From contig DATJBS010000054.1 in the NCBI GenBank assembly GCA_035515235.1, positions 1-64,000 of the forward strand: a DNA stretch of 64,000 nt, read 5' to 3'. The position numbers and the translations under genes are program-made. Of the stretch, positions 34,499 through 43,111 are shown piece after piece (position 1 is the stretch's first letter; every line of letters begins with the position of its first letter). The notes beneath the pieces are model-generated. The model did not search any database. It had not been told where the DNA came from and saw only the letters and a program-made list of their open reading frames with translations. This DNA comes from JAMLHH01 sp035515235 (GTDB lineage Bacteria > Bacteroidota > Bacteroidia > Chitinophagales > JADIYW01).

Positions 34499-35497
34499 TC
34501 AAATATCTTGTTTTAAATAAAAAGCTTTAACCATCCATTCCAACATCAATAGCAATAAGCCTATCAATATGAAAGGGAAATACAATTCTTTTTTGGGAGT
34601 ATAAGCACTCACTTTGATTTTAGATTTTTCTAAGCGATCTATAGATTGATAAATGTCTTTCAGTTCTTGATTATTCTGCGCTCTAAAACATTCTCCTTGT
34701 GTCTCATCAGCAATATTTTGAAGAAGTTCTTCATCAATTTGCACTTCCATCTCTTTATACACGGTACGACCAGAAAACGGGTCTGTATACGGAAAAGGTG
34801 CAGATCCACTCTTACCGATACCTACTGTATACACCCTTATGCTTTCAGAAACTGCCATTTTCATCGCCGTTTGAGGATCTATGTATCCAGTGTTATTGAC
34901 TCCATCTGTCATTAATACAATCACTTTAGATTTAGCTTCACTATCTTTTAATCGATGTACTGCTGTGGCTAATCCCATCCCTATCGCGGTACCGGATTCT
35001 AAATAATTGACTTGAATATTATCTAAAAAAACGTTTAATATTCTATGATCTGTAGTCAATGGACATTGGGTAAAACTCTCTCCTGCAAAAATGACCAACC
35101 CAATTCTATCATTAGGTCTTTTGTCAATAAAACTCTTCGCTTCTTTTATTGCAGCTTGCAATCTATCTGGTTTAAAATCTTGAGCTAGCATACTCTCTGA
35201 AATATCTAAAGACAGCATGATATCTATACCGTCGATACTTAATGGGGAACTCCCTAAAGGTTGTTGAGGTCTAGCTAAGGCAACAATTAAAATGACTAAT
35301 GCTAAAATTCTGAGCACCACGGGTAAAAGTCTCAATTTGACTCTGCCACTTTTCGGAGGAAGAGAAGAATGTCCGATAGATGGAACTCTAAGTTTTCTTA
35401 CAATTTTATCTTCTACCTTTTTGTAATGAATCCAGATAAATGGCAATAATAGCAAAAGCAACAAAAGCCATGGATGTGCAAAAGAAACATCACTCAT
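34499..35497 (-). CDS. batA: BatA: VWA-domain membrane protein
   Basis: 332 residues. N-terminal helices (FAHPWLLLLLLLLPFIWI; LPVVLRILALVILIVALARP), a VWA domain with MIDAS DISES (about 102-106) and SGTAIGMGLA plus MTDGVNN, and a C-terminal helix (LYFPFILIGLLLLMLEWMV). The VWA domain faces the periplasm. A single base separates its stop from the next start, and it overlaps the preceding gene by 8 bases, so it is translationally coupled. Metal-dependent binding of partners by the MIDAS is known of the fold; the partners here are unknown. Confidence 0.93.
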   Translation of the reverse strand: MSDVSFAHPWLLLLLLLLPFIWIHYKKVEDKIVRKLRVPSIGHSSLPPKSGRVKLRLLPVVLRILALVILIVALARPQQPLGSSPLSIDGIDIMLSLDISESMLAQDFKPDRLQAAIKEAKSFIDKRPNDRIGLVIFAGESFTQCPLTTDHRILNVFLDNIQVNYLESGTAIGMGLATAVHRLKDSEAKSKVIVLMTDGVNNTGYIDPQTAMKMAVSESIRVYTVGIGKSGSAPFPYTDPFSGRTVYKEMEVQIDEELLQNIADETQGECFRAQNNQELKDIYQSIDRLEKSKIKVSAYTPKKELYFPFILIGLLLLMLEWMVKAFYLKQDI

Positions 35498-36416
35498 TTC
35501 CCACCTCCTTTTCTATAATACTATCTGATACAGGTTCAAATTGTATGATTTCTCTAGCTATATTAATTGCTGATCTCTCCTCTGTTTCAGTGGTGCTTTT
35601 TCTAGCAAATTTTACTTCATCACAAATATTCAATACTTCTGATACTGGTTCGATTTGAGTGTTCAAGTTTTCATGATGAGTCAATGCGCCTAAAATTTCA
35701 CCAGTAGATAAATACGGAGCTAAAATCTTCCATTCTTTCTCCATATATAATCTCAAAACATCCGATAAGTGGCTCCAAGATTTTTTTGAATTTGCAAAAG
35801 GTATATCATTTTCTATTTCTGCTAATTGTTGAAGTGCCCAAACTCTTGGATCAATATTATCTGGAATAGATAAAACTTGTTTTCTTTTCTTCCACTGAAG
35901 GACTCCAAACGCAATCGCTAAAACTGCTAAGGATAATAAAAAAGCAAAAAATAATTTCCAGTTTTTGACTTCTTTAGGTTGAATAGGTCCATAAGCTGCT
36001 CTTAAAGTATCAGTGGTATCTACTGCTATTCTCAATACATTAAACGCTCCACCTTCTAACTTTAAAACAGAAGAAGTTTCTTTGTCTGAATAATTGACTA
36101 AAACAGTTCCAATATTTCCTGAAACACTATCAAAAGCGATATAGGGATATCTTATTTTATAGATGGTTGTTTTGGAATCTTCTTGTATAGGCGAAGACAT
36201 AATCGGAGTTTTATACGATTCTAGTCCTTTAATTTCAGGTGCCTGCTCTGGCAATTGAACTTTTAAGTGAGCTGCTGCTTTTACTTCTAATTCCAAATAA
36301 ATGGGTTGACCTAAAAACATTTCTTGTTCGTAAAATCCAATTTTCCCTTGAATAGAATCTTGAGCAGTTACTAAAAAAGGAAGACACATCCACAGAAAAA
36401 TCCAACATTTTCTCAT
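35490..36416 (-). CDS. Bat-operon membrane protein of unknown function
   Basis: 308 residues. Signal peptide (MRKCWIFLWMCLPFLVTAQ), a periplasmic Ig-like region of about 150 residues (FYEQEMFLGQPIYLELEVKA...), one membrane helix (LFFAFLLSLAVLAIAFGVLQW, about 170-190), and a cytoplasmic helical part (WALQQLAEIENDIP, LSDVLRLYMEKEWKI, LSTGEILGALTHHE). A gene of this kind commonly stands between DUF58 and batA in Bacteroidota. The start is at 36416, one base after the DUF58 stop; the upstream extension overlaps DUF58 and is rejected. Confidence 0.82.
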   Translation of the reverse strand: MRKCWIFLWMCLPFLVTAQDSIQGKIGFYEQEMFLGQPIYLELEVKAAAHLKVQLPEQAPEIKGLESYKTPIMSSPIQEDSKTTIYKIRYPYIAFDSVSGNIGTVLVNYSDKETSSVLKLEGGAFNVLRIAVDTTDTLRAAYGPIQPKEVKNWKLFFAFLLSLAVLAIAFGVLQWKKRKQVLSIPDNIDPRVWALQQLAEIENDIPFANSKKSWSHLSDVLRLYMEKEWKILAPYLSTGEILGALTHHENLNTQIEPVSEVLNICDEVKFARKSTTETEERSAINIAREIIQFEPVSDSIIEKEVGNE

Positions 36417-36417
36417 C

Positions 36418-37296
36418 TTATTTTCTTTTAATTCTTTGATAAAAAAATGCTTGTAATTTTCGGATATAATCATCTTGATCGGAAAGCAAAATGGTATCTG
36501 CTCGAGCTTCTGCAAAAATCTTCTTGAAATAGCTGTTTCTATATTTAGATTGCTGTTGATACCAATTTTGATAATCTGAAGACGAAGTGTCTACCCATTC
36601 CACTTGATTGGTTTCTGCATCATACACTTGAACAAGTCCAGTATCTGGCAACATGTCATCCAAAGGATCTTTTACGGCAATACCGATTAAATCGTTTTTA
36701 GTAGAAAGTATTTTTACTGGATTTTTATAATCATCGAATAAGAAATCTGAAAATAAAAATACTACAGCATGCCTTGGATGTACTTTTTTGTAATAATTGA
36801 CAGCATTTTCCAAATTAGCAGCACTATTAGGAATAGACTCGGTAGCCATAATCGCTCTAATCATTTGCAAAATTTGTTGATAGCCTTTTGCAGGCGGCAT
36901 ATATTTTCTTACTTCTGCATCAAAAATTAAAAGTCCAATATTATCCTGACTTCTATTTGCTGAAAATGCCAAAGTTGCAACCAATTCCGCTATTAATTCT
37001 CTCCTATCTGTATTTCCAATGGAAGTCAAAACGGAAGCACTAATGTCCACTAAAAACATCACTGTTTGCTCTCTTTCTTCTTCGAATAACTTTACAAAAG
37101 GTGATTGCATTCTAGCGGAAACATTCCAATCGATATGTCTTATATCATCTCCATATGAGTATTCTCGCACTTCGCTGAATTGCATTCCTCTGCCTTTAAA
37201 AGCAGTATGATAAGCTCCCGCAAATTGCTGATTAGAAAGCAGTTTGGACCTGATTTCTATCTTTTTTACTTTCTGGACAATGGTTTTAATATCCAT
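36418..37296 (-). CDS. DUF58-domain protein of the MoxR/Bat operon
   Basis: 292 residues. The DUF58 core is GRGMQFSEVREYSYGDDIRHIDWNVSARM, and a VWA-like fold with VDISAS (MIDAS-like D-x-S-x-S) and VVFLFSDFLFDD follows. It has no membrane helix, so it is cytoplasmic. It stands directly behind moxR (TAATG overlap). In this family the AAA+ MoxR protein is thought to act as a chaperone for the VWA proteins; that is family knowledge and not visible here. Confidence 0.94.
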   Translation of the reverse strand: MDIKTIVQKVKKIEIRSKLLSNQQFAGAYHTAFKGRGMQFSEVREYSYGDDIRHIDWNVSARMQSPFVKLFEEEREQTVMFLVDISASVLTSIGNTDRRELIAELVATLAFSANRSQDNIGLLIFDAEVRKYMPPAKGYQQILQMIRAIMATESIPNSAANLENAVNYYKKVHPRHAVVFLFSDFLFDDYKNPVKILSTKNDLIGIAVKDPLDDMLPDTGLVQVYDAETNQVEWVDTSSSDYQNWYQQQSKYRNSYFKKIFAEARADTILLSDQDDYIRKLQAFFYQRIKRK

Positions 37297-38303
37297 TATG
37301 GAACATCAATTCTTTGAATGATTTTATCAATGATCAACTCTGGAGAAATCTGCTCGGCTTCAGCTTCAAATGTCAAACCGATACGATGTCTTAAAACATC
37401 TGTAACCACAGCTTTTATATCATCTGGAATCACGTAAGCTCTGTGTTGTAAAAATGCATAAGCTCTTGAGGCCATCGCTAAACTAATAGACGCTCTTGGA
37501 GATCCTCCGTATGAGATATAACTTTTAATTTCTGATAAATTATATTTTTCTGGTTCACGAGTAGCGAAAACAATGTCTAAAATATACTGTTCAATTTTCT
37601 CGTCCATGTAAATACTTTTTACGGTATTTCTAGCTTTCATGATTTCATCACTAGTTACACAAGGTTGAATCTTAGGCCATTCGCCAGTAGTATTCAGACG
37701 CATGATCATTCTTTCTTCCTCATATTTAGGATAAGAAATCACGACTTTCAACATAAATCTATCTACTTGAGCTTCTGGTAAAGGGTAAGTTCCTTCTTGC
37801 TCGATAGGATTCTGAGTCGCCATCACTAAGAAAGGTTCAGGAAGAGGATAGGTCGTTTCTCCGATAGTCACGATACGCTCTTGCATCGCTTGAAGTAAAG
37901 CTGATTGAACTTTTGCTGGAGCTCTATTGATTTCATCTGCTAAAACAAAATTGGAAAAGATAGGTCCTTTTTTGACTTCAAAAGTTCCTTTATGTTGCTG
38001 AAAAATCATAGTCCCTACAATATCCGCAGGTAAAAGATCTGGCGTAAATTGAATTCTACTAAAATCCACTGCAACTGCTTCGGAAAGTGATTTGATGGCT
38101 AAAGTTTTTGCCAATCCTGGAACTCCTTCTAAAAGAATATGTCCGTTGGTCAATAGTGCTAATAATAACCTATCGAGCATATATTGTTGACCAATAATAG
38201 ATTTTGATAATTCCTTTCTTAGCACATCCACAAACTGACTTTGTTCTTGAACGACTTGTTGTAGCTCTGTCAGTTCTGTAGCATTTAAAATTTTCGATTC
38301 CAT
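37296..38303 (-). CDS. MoxR-family AAA+ ATPase
   Basis: 335 residues. Walker A GVPGLAKT (about 60-67), the MoxR motif FTPDLLPADIVGTMIF, Walker B FVLADEINRAPAKVQSALLQAMQE, sensor ATQNPIEQEGTYPLPEAQVDRF, and a C-terminal lid with GGSPRASISLAMASRAYAFLQ. It is the first gene of a seven-gene operon running to batE without a gap. MoxR ATPases assist assembly of VWA-containing complexes. The promoter candidate is at 38335. Confidence 0.96.
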   Translation of the reverse strand: MESKILNATELTELQQVVQEQSQFVDVLRKELSKSIIGQQYMLDRLLLALLTNGHILLEGVPGLAKTLAIKSLSEAVAVDFSRIQFTPDLLPADIVGTMIFQQHKGTFEVKKGPIFSNFVLADEINRAPAKVQSALLQAMQERIVTIGETTYPLPEPFLVMATQNPIEQEGTYPLPEAQVDRFMLKVVISYPKYEEERMIMRLNTTGEWPKIQPCVTSDEIMKARNTVKSIYMDEKIEQYILDIVFATREPEKYNLSEIKSYISYGGSPRASISLAMASRAYAFLQHRAYVIPDDIKAVVTDVLRHRIGLTFEAEAEQISPELIIDKIIQRIDVP

Positions 38304-38334
38304 GAATATGATCTTATTCTTTATTTCTTCATTT

Positions 38335-38342
38335 CAAAAATA
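38335..38342 (-). promoter_or_regulatory. -7 element of the moxR-bat operon
   Basis: TATTTTTG on the minus strand, 31 bases before the moxR ATG. No TTG box at the standard 19-base distance. Confidence 0.45.
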
Positions 38343-38449
38343 ACTAATACAAATTCAGTTGTCCGACATCACGGGTTAAAATATGTTAGTAAAATGTGAG
38401 TACTGTAATAACTTGCGTTAAAACATCTAATTCTTTGTTGAATAAGCGC

Positions 38450-39481
38450 TTATCCCTTATTGGCTAGCTGTCCGCAAGCTGCATCAATATCTTTACCTCT
38501 ACTTTTTCTGATGCTGGCTGTTACTCCTTTCTTTTCTAAAAAGGCTACAAAAGCATCTCTTCTTTGAGCATCAGTACGAGTAAAATCTGCTCCTTCTACT
38601 TTGTTATATTCTAGAATATTGACTTTGGCTGGCACTCTTTGACAAAGTGCTACAATCTCTTTGGCGTCTTGAATGGTATCATTAACACCGTTGAGTAAAA
38701 TATATTCAAAAGTGATTTTATTGCCGGTTTTATCGTAAAAATAATTTAAAGCTTCTACGAGTGCTTCCAAGCTATTTTGCTCGTTAATAGGCATGATTGT
38801 ATCTCTCTTTTCATCATTTGCTGCGTGTAAAGAAAGCGCGAGATTAAATCTGACTTGATCGTCGCCTAATTTTTTTATCATCTTAGCAATACCGGCAGTA
38901 GAGAGTGTAATTCGCTTTGGAGACATACCCAAACCTTCTGGAGATGTAATTTTCTCTATGGCATTCAATACATTGCTATAATTCAAAAGAGGTTCACCCA
39001 TCCCCATGAATACAATATTTGTCAAAGGTCTTTCCAGAGATTTTTCTGCTTGTTTACGAATCAAAACTACTTGATCATAAATTTCGGCAGCATCTAAATT
39101 TCTTTCTCTCTTTAAAAAACCAGTCGCACAAAATTTACAAGTCAAACTACATCCTACCTGAGAAGAAACACACGCTGTCGCTCTATCATCGACAGGAATC
39201 ATTACGCCTTCTATAATATGGTGATCATGTAATTTGAATGCAGATTTGATGGTTCCATCATTAGAAAACTGCTCTTTATATATTGAAACGGGACGAATAG
39301 AGAAATGAGTTTTTAATTTTTCTCTTAATGCTAAAGACAAATTCGTCATCTCATCAAAATCTATTGCTGATTTTTGCCACAACCAAGCGTATAATTGCTT
39401 AGCTCTAAAAGAAGGTTCTCCTTCTTCTTTAAACCAAGTGGTCAAATCGGGTAATGATAACTGACGAATATCCTTTAACAT
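38450..39481 (-). CDS. rlmN: 23S rRNA (adenine2503-C2)-methyltransferase / tRNA m2A37 methyltransferase
   Basis: Radical-SAM enzyme methylating A2503 of 23S rRNA and A37 of some tRNAs. The 343 residues include the N-terminal LPDLTTWFKEEGEPSFRAKQLYAWLW, the radical-SAM cluster CSLTCKFCATG (three Cys), VFMGMGEPLLN, SLHAANDEKRD, and the C-terminal DIDAACGQL whose cysteine forms the protein-methyl intermediate. The frame is open nine codons further to 39508, but MLKDIRQLSLPDL is the usual start. Confidence 0.96.
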   Translation of the reverse strand: MLKDIRQLSLPDLTTWFKEEGEPSFRAKQLYAWLWQKSAIDFDEMTNLSLALREKLKTHFSIRPVSIYKEQFSNDGTIKSAFKLHDHHIIEGVMIPVDDRATACVSSQVGCSLTCKFCATGFLKRERNLDAAEIYDQVVLIRKQAEKSLERPLTNIVFMGMGEPLLNYSNVLNAIEKITSPEGLGMSPKRITLSTAGIAKMIKKLGDDQVRFNLALSLHAANDEKRDTIMPINEQNSLEALVEALNYFYDKTGNKITFEYILLNGVNDTIQDAKEIVALCQRVPAKVNILEYNKVEGADFTRTDAQRRDAFVAFLEKKGVTASIRKSRGKDIDAACGQLANKG

Positions 39482-39882
39482 TTTGTAAAGATAAGGACAC
39501 TTGAGCAATGATGAACTAAGAGTAACATTCCTTAATATTTAATTTCAATTTAAACAATGTACTCATTAGAAATAAAAACTTAAAGGACTGAGATAACTTA
39601 TTGATTATCAATTGAATAATACAATACTTCTGAATAATAAAAAGTTGACAAGTTTGTCATTTCGACGTAGGTGGTTACTGAGCAATGTCGAAGTGAGAAA
39701 TCTCTTTAAGCACTATATTACCGAGATTCTTCTCTACGCTACCGCTTCGATCAGAATGACAACATTGCTTTACTTAAAGACATTGAATAAACACTTATTC
39801 TTTAATACCCAAGTAAAATAAAACTTTTCTAATTTAAGATTATGAGTAAAAAACATTATTTTAATATTCTCTTGAAAATGAT
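39482..39882. repeat. Intergenic region dominated by a repeat element
   Basis: Holds inverted-terminus element copy 4 (39655-39761). The rest is AT-rich sequence with no supported gene. The frame at 39612-39821 reads through the element and is not believed. Confidence 0.65.
39655..39761. repeat. Intergenic inverted-terminus element, copy 4
   Basis: TGTCATTTCGA at the left and TCAGAATGACA at the right (9 of 11 positions pair). The interior word GAGAAATCTCTTTA is shared with copy 3 at 30129. Confidence 0.7.
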
Positions 39883-40761
39883 ATGAAAAAAACTCCAATT
39901 GTAGCACTTGTCATACTGATATTATTGGTGGCTGGAACCACTTTTTTTATGACGAAAACCATGATGCAAATTGAAATTGACAAAGCCGTACAAATCCACA
40001 TTAAAGATAAAGTACCGCTAGAAGTTCAAATTGACAGCACAATTATGATTGCATTATTGAACGATCTGCAAACAAAGATTACGGTCAATGATGAATTAAA
40101 AATAAGATTGGATGAAGAGTTTGAAGTACCTCTAAAAATGGAATTGATTGTTCCACTCAATACTGAAATATTTATGGATCAGATTTTGGATTTAGAATTT
40201 GATTTGCCTGTAGATATTTTATTGGATCAAACTGAAATGCCGTTGAAGAATTTAGTCATTCCTTTCAATCAAAAATTGATGATTAATGACTCGATGAATT
40301 TGGACTTTTCTATTCCATTAGATTCCAAAATCAGAACTAATTTTCAACGATTCTTTAATGTCAATCTGCCTGTAAAAGCAATGATTCCTGTCAAACAAAA
40401 AATTCCAATTCATCAAACGCTACAAGTAGAAGACACTTTGATTTTGAGCATGCAGGATTATGAAATTCCATTGAAAACAATCATTCCTGTAGTAGCGAAA
40501 GTGCCTGTCAGACAGAAGGTAAAAATTCAAGGGGAACTTACTGTTCCTGTCAATCAAAACATCACTATTCCATTATCTAAAGTAATTTCTACGCCTGTTT
40601 TACAACCATTTACTGCGAGCGTAACCACATTAAATGATATTAAAACTGCCTTCAAATCTAACTTAAAAGCGAATGCCTATTTCAGCCAACCTTTGAGAGT
40701 GGTCAAAATGGACTCGTTGACTATAGATCCTACTAAGATTCGGATAATTTATAAGAAGTAG
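39883..40761 (+). CDS. Single-pass membrane protein with repeating VPL/IPV strands
   Basis: 292 residues. One N-terminal helix (IVALVILILLVAGTTFFM, about 5-24). The remainder is an irregular repeat of short hydrophobic strands ending in (V/I)P(L/V/I): KVPLEV, EVPLKM, IVPLNT, DLPVDI, VIPFNQ, SIPLDS, NLPVKA, MIPVKQ, KIPIHQ, IIPVVA, KVPVRQ, TVPVNQ, TIPLSK, spaced about 10-20 residues apart. This suggests a regular beta structure, perhaps a filament or lipid-binding bridge. I do not recognise a named family. It stands alone between repeat-rich gaps. Confidence 0.8.
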   Translation: MKKTPIVALVILILLVAGTTFFMTKTMMQIEIDKAVQIHIKDKVPLEVQIDSTIMIALLNDLQTKITVNDELKIRLDEEFEVPLKMELIVPLNTEIFMDQILDLEFDLPVDILLDQTEMPLKNLVIPFNQKLMINDSMNLDFSIPLDSKIRTNFQRFFNVNLPVKAMIPVKQKIPIHQTLQVEDTLILSMQDYEIPLKTIIPVVAKVPVRQKVKIQGELTVPVNQNITIPLSKVISTPVLQPFTASVTTLNDIKTAFKSNLKANAYFSQPLRVVKMDSLTIDPTKIRIIYKK

Positions 40762-41016
40762 ATATTGGACGACGGTCGACGGACGATGGACCACCGTATT
40801 AATTAGACAAGAGACGAGAGACGAGAGATCTCCGTTTTATTAAAATTTTGATAGCAGACATATACCGTAGACCGTCGTGTTTGCAGAGGTTAGCGCGTCA
40901 TTGCGAGGAACGAAGAAGTATTAGAATCGGCACTTCAAGAGCCTCAGTGTCCGAGAATGTTGGTCGCTGAGGCTCTCAAAGTGACAGAATAATTTGTTTT
41001 GTTTTCCAAAAATTGC
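40762..41016. repeat. Repeat-filled intergenic region
   Basis: Contains GACGACGGTCGACGGACGATGG (near 40769), AGACAAGAGACGAGAGACGAG (near 40805), TCATTGCGAGGAACGAAG (40899), and the second REP-like hairpin. No gene is supported. Confidence 0.65.
40931..40983. repeat. REP-like hairpin element, copy 2
   Basis: CACTT...GAGCCTCAG (40939-40947) pairs with CTGAGGCTC...AAGTG (40967-40975 and on). Loop TGTCCGAGAATGTTGGTCG. Closely related to the element at 27764. Confidence 0.7.
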
Positions 41017-41373
41017 TCAATAATCTTGTATTAAAACTTCGGTTGGAATATTTAATTGGGCGTTCAAATTTCTAATCATATCTAGTGTCAGTTTCCGTTT
41101 TTTATTCATTATTTCGCTCACACGACTTTTAAAGCCAATCATTTCTACCAAATCTTTTTGTTTTAATCCCATTTGTTCCATTCTGAAATTAATAGCTGAA
41201 ATTGGATCAGGCATTCCAATCGGGAAATTTTCGTTTTCGTAATTGTCAATTACAATTGCAAGAATTTCCAATTCGTTTCCTTCGTCAGTCGCTTTTTTAG
41301 CATCAAAAATCACCTCTAAACGCTCCAATGCATTTAGGCAATCCGCTTCGTTTCTAATAGGTTTAATTTTCAT
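41017..41373 (-). CDS. HigA-like antitoxin/XRE-type regulator (intact paralogue)
   Basis: 118 residues: MKIKPIRNEADCLNALERLEVIFDAKKATDEGNELEILAIVIDNYENENFPI, then a helix-turn-helix INFRMEQMGLKQKDLVEMIGFKSRVSEIMNKKRKLT and the tail LNIPTEVLIQDY. It matches the truncated protein at 29740 along its whole length. HigA antitoxins neutralise HigB mRNA interferases, whose gene normally lies just upstream. Here the upstream stretch is repeat sequence and no toxin is present. It may be an orphan or a domesticated regulator. Confidence 0.87.
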   Translation of the reverse strand: MKIKPIRNEADCLNALERLEVIFDAKKATDEGNELEILAIVIDNYENENFPIGMPDPISAINFRMEQMGLKQKDLVEMIGFKSRVSEIMNKKRKLTLDMIRNLNAQLNIPTEVLIQDY

Positions 41374-41573
41374 ATCAAATTTCGTTTGCGCTATAGAATG
41401 CTATCAGTTCTTCTTAGAGATGCTTCAAGAATGAAATAATTCTGCAAAAATACGGAAAGGCATAGAGATGCTTCCAGCATGACATTATTTTTAAATTCCA
41501 CAACCAATCTAACTTGGGATATCGTATAAAAAAGATTGCTTCGTTCCTCGCAATGACGTGAGAACACCAACAA
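41374..41573. repeat. Repeat-derived intergenic sequence
   Basis: Words AGAGATGCTTCNAGNATGA occur twice (about 41416 and 41465), and ATTGCTTCGTTCCTCGCAATGACG lies at 41537 (minus-strand form of the TCATTGCGAGGAACGAAG word). The minus-strand frame 41391-41573 is repeat reading and is not a gene. Confidence 0.6.
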
Positions 41574-42287
41574 TTACAGTCGTCTGTCGACTATGGTCTG
41601 TGGACTTCTCTTCTTACTCAAAAATCCTTGCATCGCATTCACCACACCTTCAAAATCCAAATCTAAAGGGAAATGGGCACCTTTAACTTCTACATAAGGT
41701 TCATCGGGAACTCTGACTACTCTATCTTCTTTAGAGTGAATCCTCAAAGGATGAGGTAAAACTGAAATAGGTTTTTCGTCAAAAGTAATGATCCAAGAAA
41801 GCTTGAATAAATCTTCATTAGAAAAATCACTAAAATGTTCCATCACTTCCATAGTAGGTTGTTCTATATCTCTACCTTTAATTTTTGATAGCATATATTT
41901 TTTACTAAACGATGATTTAATATACCCTGTCAAAGATAGTATTGGAGTAAAATAAGGGCTTGGCAAAAAATGAACAATCTTTTTCTTTGCATCGCTAAAA
42001 CTGCTGATCATACAGATCTCATTTTGCTGAATTTCTCTAATCAAAAAAGCAAAATACCCTCCAGTAGAATGTCCTATTAATTTATCTTCTGGAAGTATAC
42101 GATAGTGTTTTATGATTTTTTGGACTACATCCATTCCAGTCATCTGTGTCAAAGATATTTGAGGGAGAACCTGCCTATAATCTATATGTTTGACTTCAAA
42201 TCCTTGGCTTTCCAAATAAGATGCTAATGGTTCATACATCACACTGTTGACCCCAAAACCCGGCAATATAAATATACGTGCTGCCAT
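41574..42287 (-). CDS. Small alpha/beta hydrolase
   Basis: 237 residues. Start MAARIFILPGFGVNSVMYEPLASYL, nucleophile elbow KLIGHSTGGYFAFL (Ser), acid candidate HSKEDRVV, and terminal histidine VKGAHFPLDL. The product is probably an esterase or thioesterase-like enzyme. The last residues SPQTIVDRRL are encoded by a GTCGACAGACGAC repeat word seen in other intergenic gaps, so the C-terminus has been overwritten by repeat sequence. Its ATG overlaps the SDR stop by one base; it is third in the TetR operon. Confidence 0.85.
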   Translation of the reverse strand: MAARIFILPGFGVNSVMYEPLASYLESQGFEVKHIDYRQVLPQISLTQMTGMDVVQKIIKHYRILPEDKLIGHSTGGYFAFLIREIQQNEICMISSFSDAKKKIVHFLPSPYFTPILSLTGYIKSSFSKKYMLSKIKGRDIEQPTMEVMEHFSDFSNEDLFKLSWIITFDEKPISVLPHPLRIHSKEDRVVRVPDEPYVEVKGAHFPLDLDFEGVVNAMQGFLSKKRSPQTIVDRRL

Positions 42288-43111
42288 TATTTTTTAATCA
42301 ATTTTTTTAAACCAAATTCAATTATTTTATTATAATTCAAAGGGAAAATTCTCGTCATTGCATCAAATACATAAGCTTCTTCTCCAATCAGAACTTTATA
42401 ATTTTGTTTTTTTACTGCTGATAAAATTACATGAGCAGCTTTCTCAGGACTGTGCACCAACATTTTTTTGAAGTTGGTTACTTCTTTGAGTTTTTGTGGG
42501 TTACCTTGAGCTTCTTTTAAAGCATCTTCTGCAATATTGGTATTGATACCTCCAGGGTGAACACAATACACCTGCACGTTTGTATTCTCTAATTCTCCTC
42601 TCAAAGATTCAGAAAAACCTCTTACAGCAAATTTAGTCGTACAATAAGGTGTTTGTTCTGGAATACCTGCTAAACCAAATATGCTAGAAATATTAATGAC
42701 TGCAGCTTCGGGTTGTTTTAGTAAATGTGGCAAAAATTCCTTTGTACCATATATCACTCCCCAAAGGTTTACACCCATAATTTTCTCCCATTCTTCATAG
42801 TTAGATTCCAATAAAGTCTTTTTCCCTAAAGCTATTCCTGCATTATTAAAAATTAAATCTACTCGACCATATTGGGTAATTACATTCTGAACAAAAGATT
42901 TGACTTCTTCTAATTTAGCTGCATTGCTTACTGTCGAAAACACTTTGGCTCCTACAGATTCGCATCTTTGTACGGTCTCTTTCAGTCCTTCAACATTCAA
43001 ATCTGTAAGTGCTAGCGAAGCTCCTTCTGTAGCTAATTGAATGGCTAATGCTCTACCGATACCAGAGCCTGCTCCCGTGATAACGGCTACTTTGGTTTTA
43101 AAACTTTTCAT
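42287..43111 (-). CDS. Short-chain dehydrogenase/reductase
   Basis: 274 residues. NAD(P)-binding GAGSGIGRALA (about 14-24), DLN acidic turn, NNAGIALG, catalytic Ser ISSIFG and YCTTKFAVRGFSESLR (Tyr-x-x-x-Lys), and PGGINTNIA. Probably reduces a lipid or steroid-like ketone; substrate unknown. It is coupled by overlaps to the TetR regulator (4 bases) and to the hydrolase (1 base). Another SDR of similar length is at 59805. Confidence 0.93.
   Translation of the reverse strand: MKSFKTKVAVITGAGSGIGRALAIQLATEGASLALTDLNVEGLKETVQRCESVGAKVFSTVSNAAKLEEVKSFVQNVITQYGRVDLIFNNAGIALGKKTLLESNYEEWEKIMGVNLWGVIYGTKEFLPHLLKQPEAAVINISSIFGLAGIPEQTPYCTTKFAVRGFSESLRGELENTNVQVYCVHPGGINTNIAEDALKEAQGNPQKLKEVTNFKKMLVHSPEKAAHVILSAVKKQNYKVLIGEEAYVFDAMTRIFPLNYNKIIEFGLKKLIKK

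Noticed and set aside
39612..39821. 69-codon plus-strand frame
   Set aside because: It overlaps the inverted-terminus element copy 4 and has no start signals or protein-like features.
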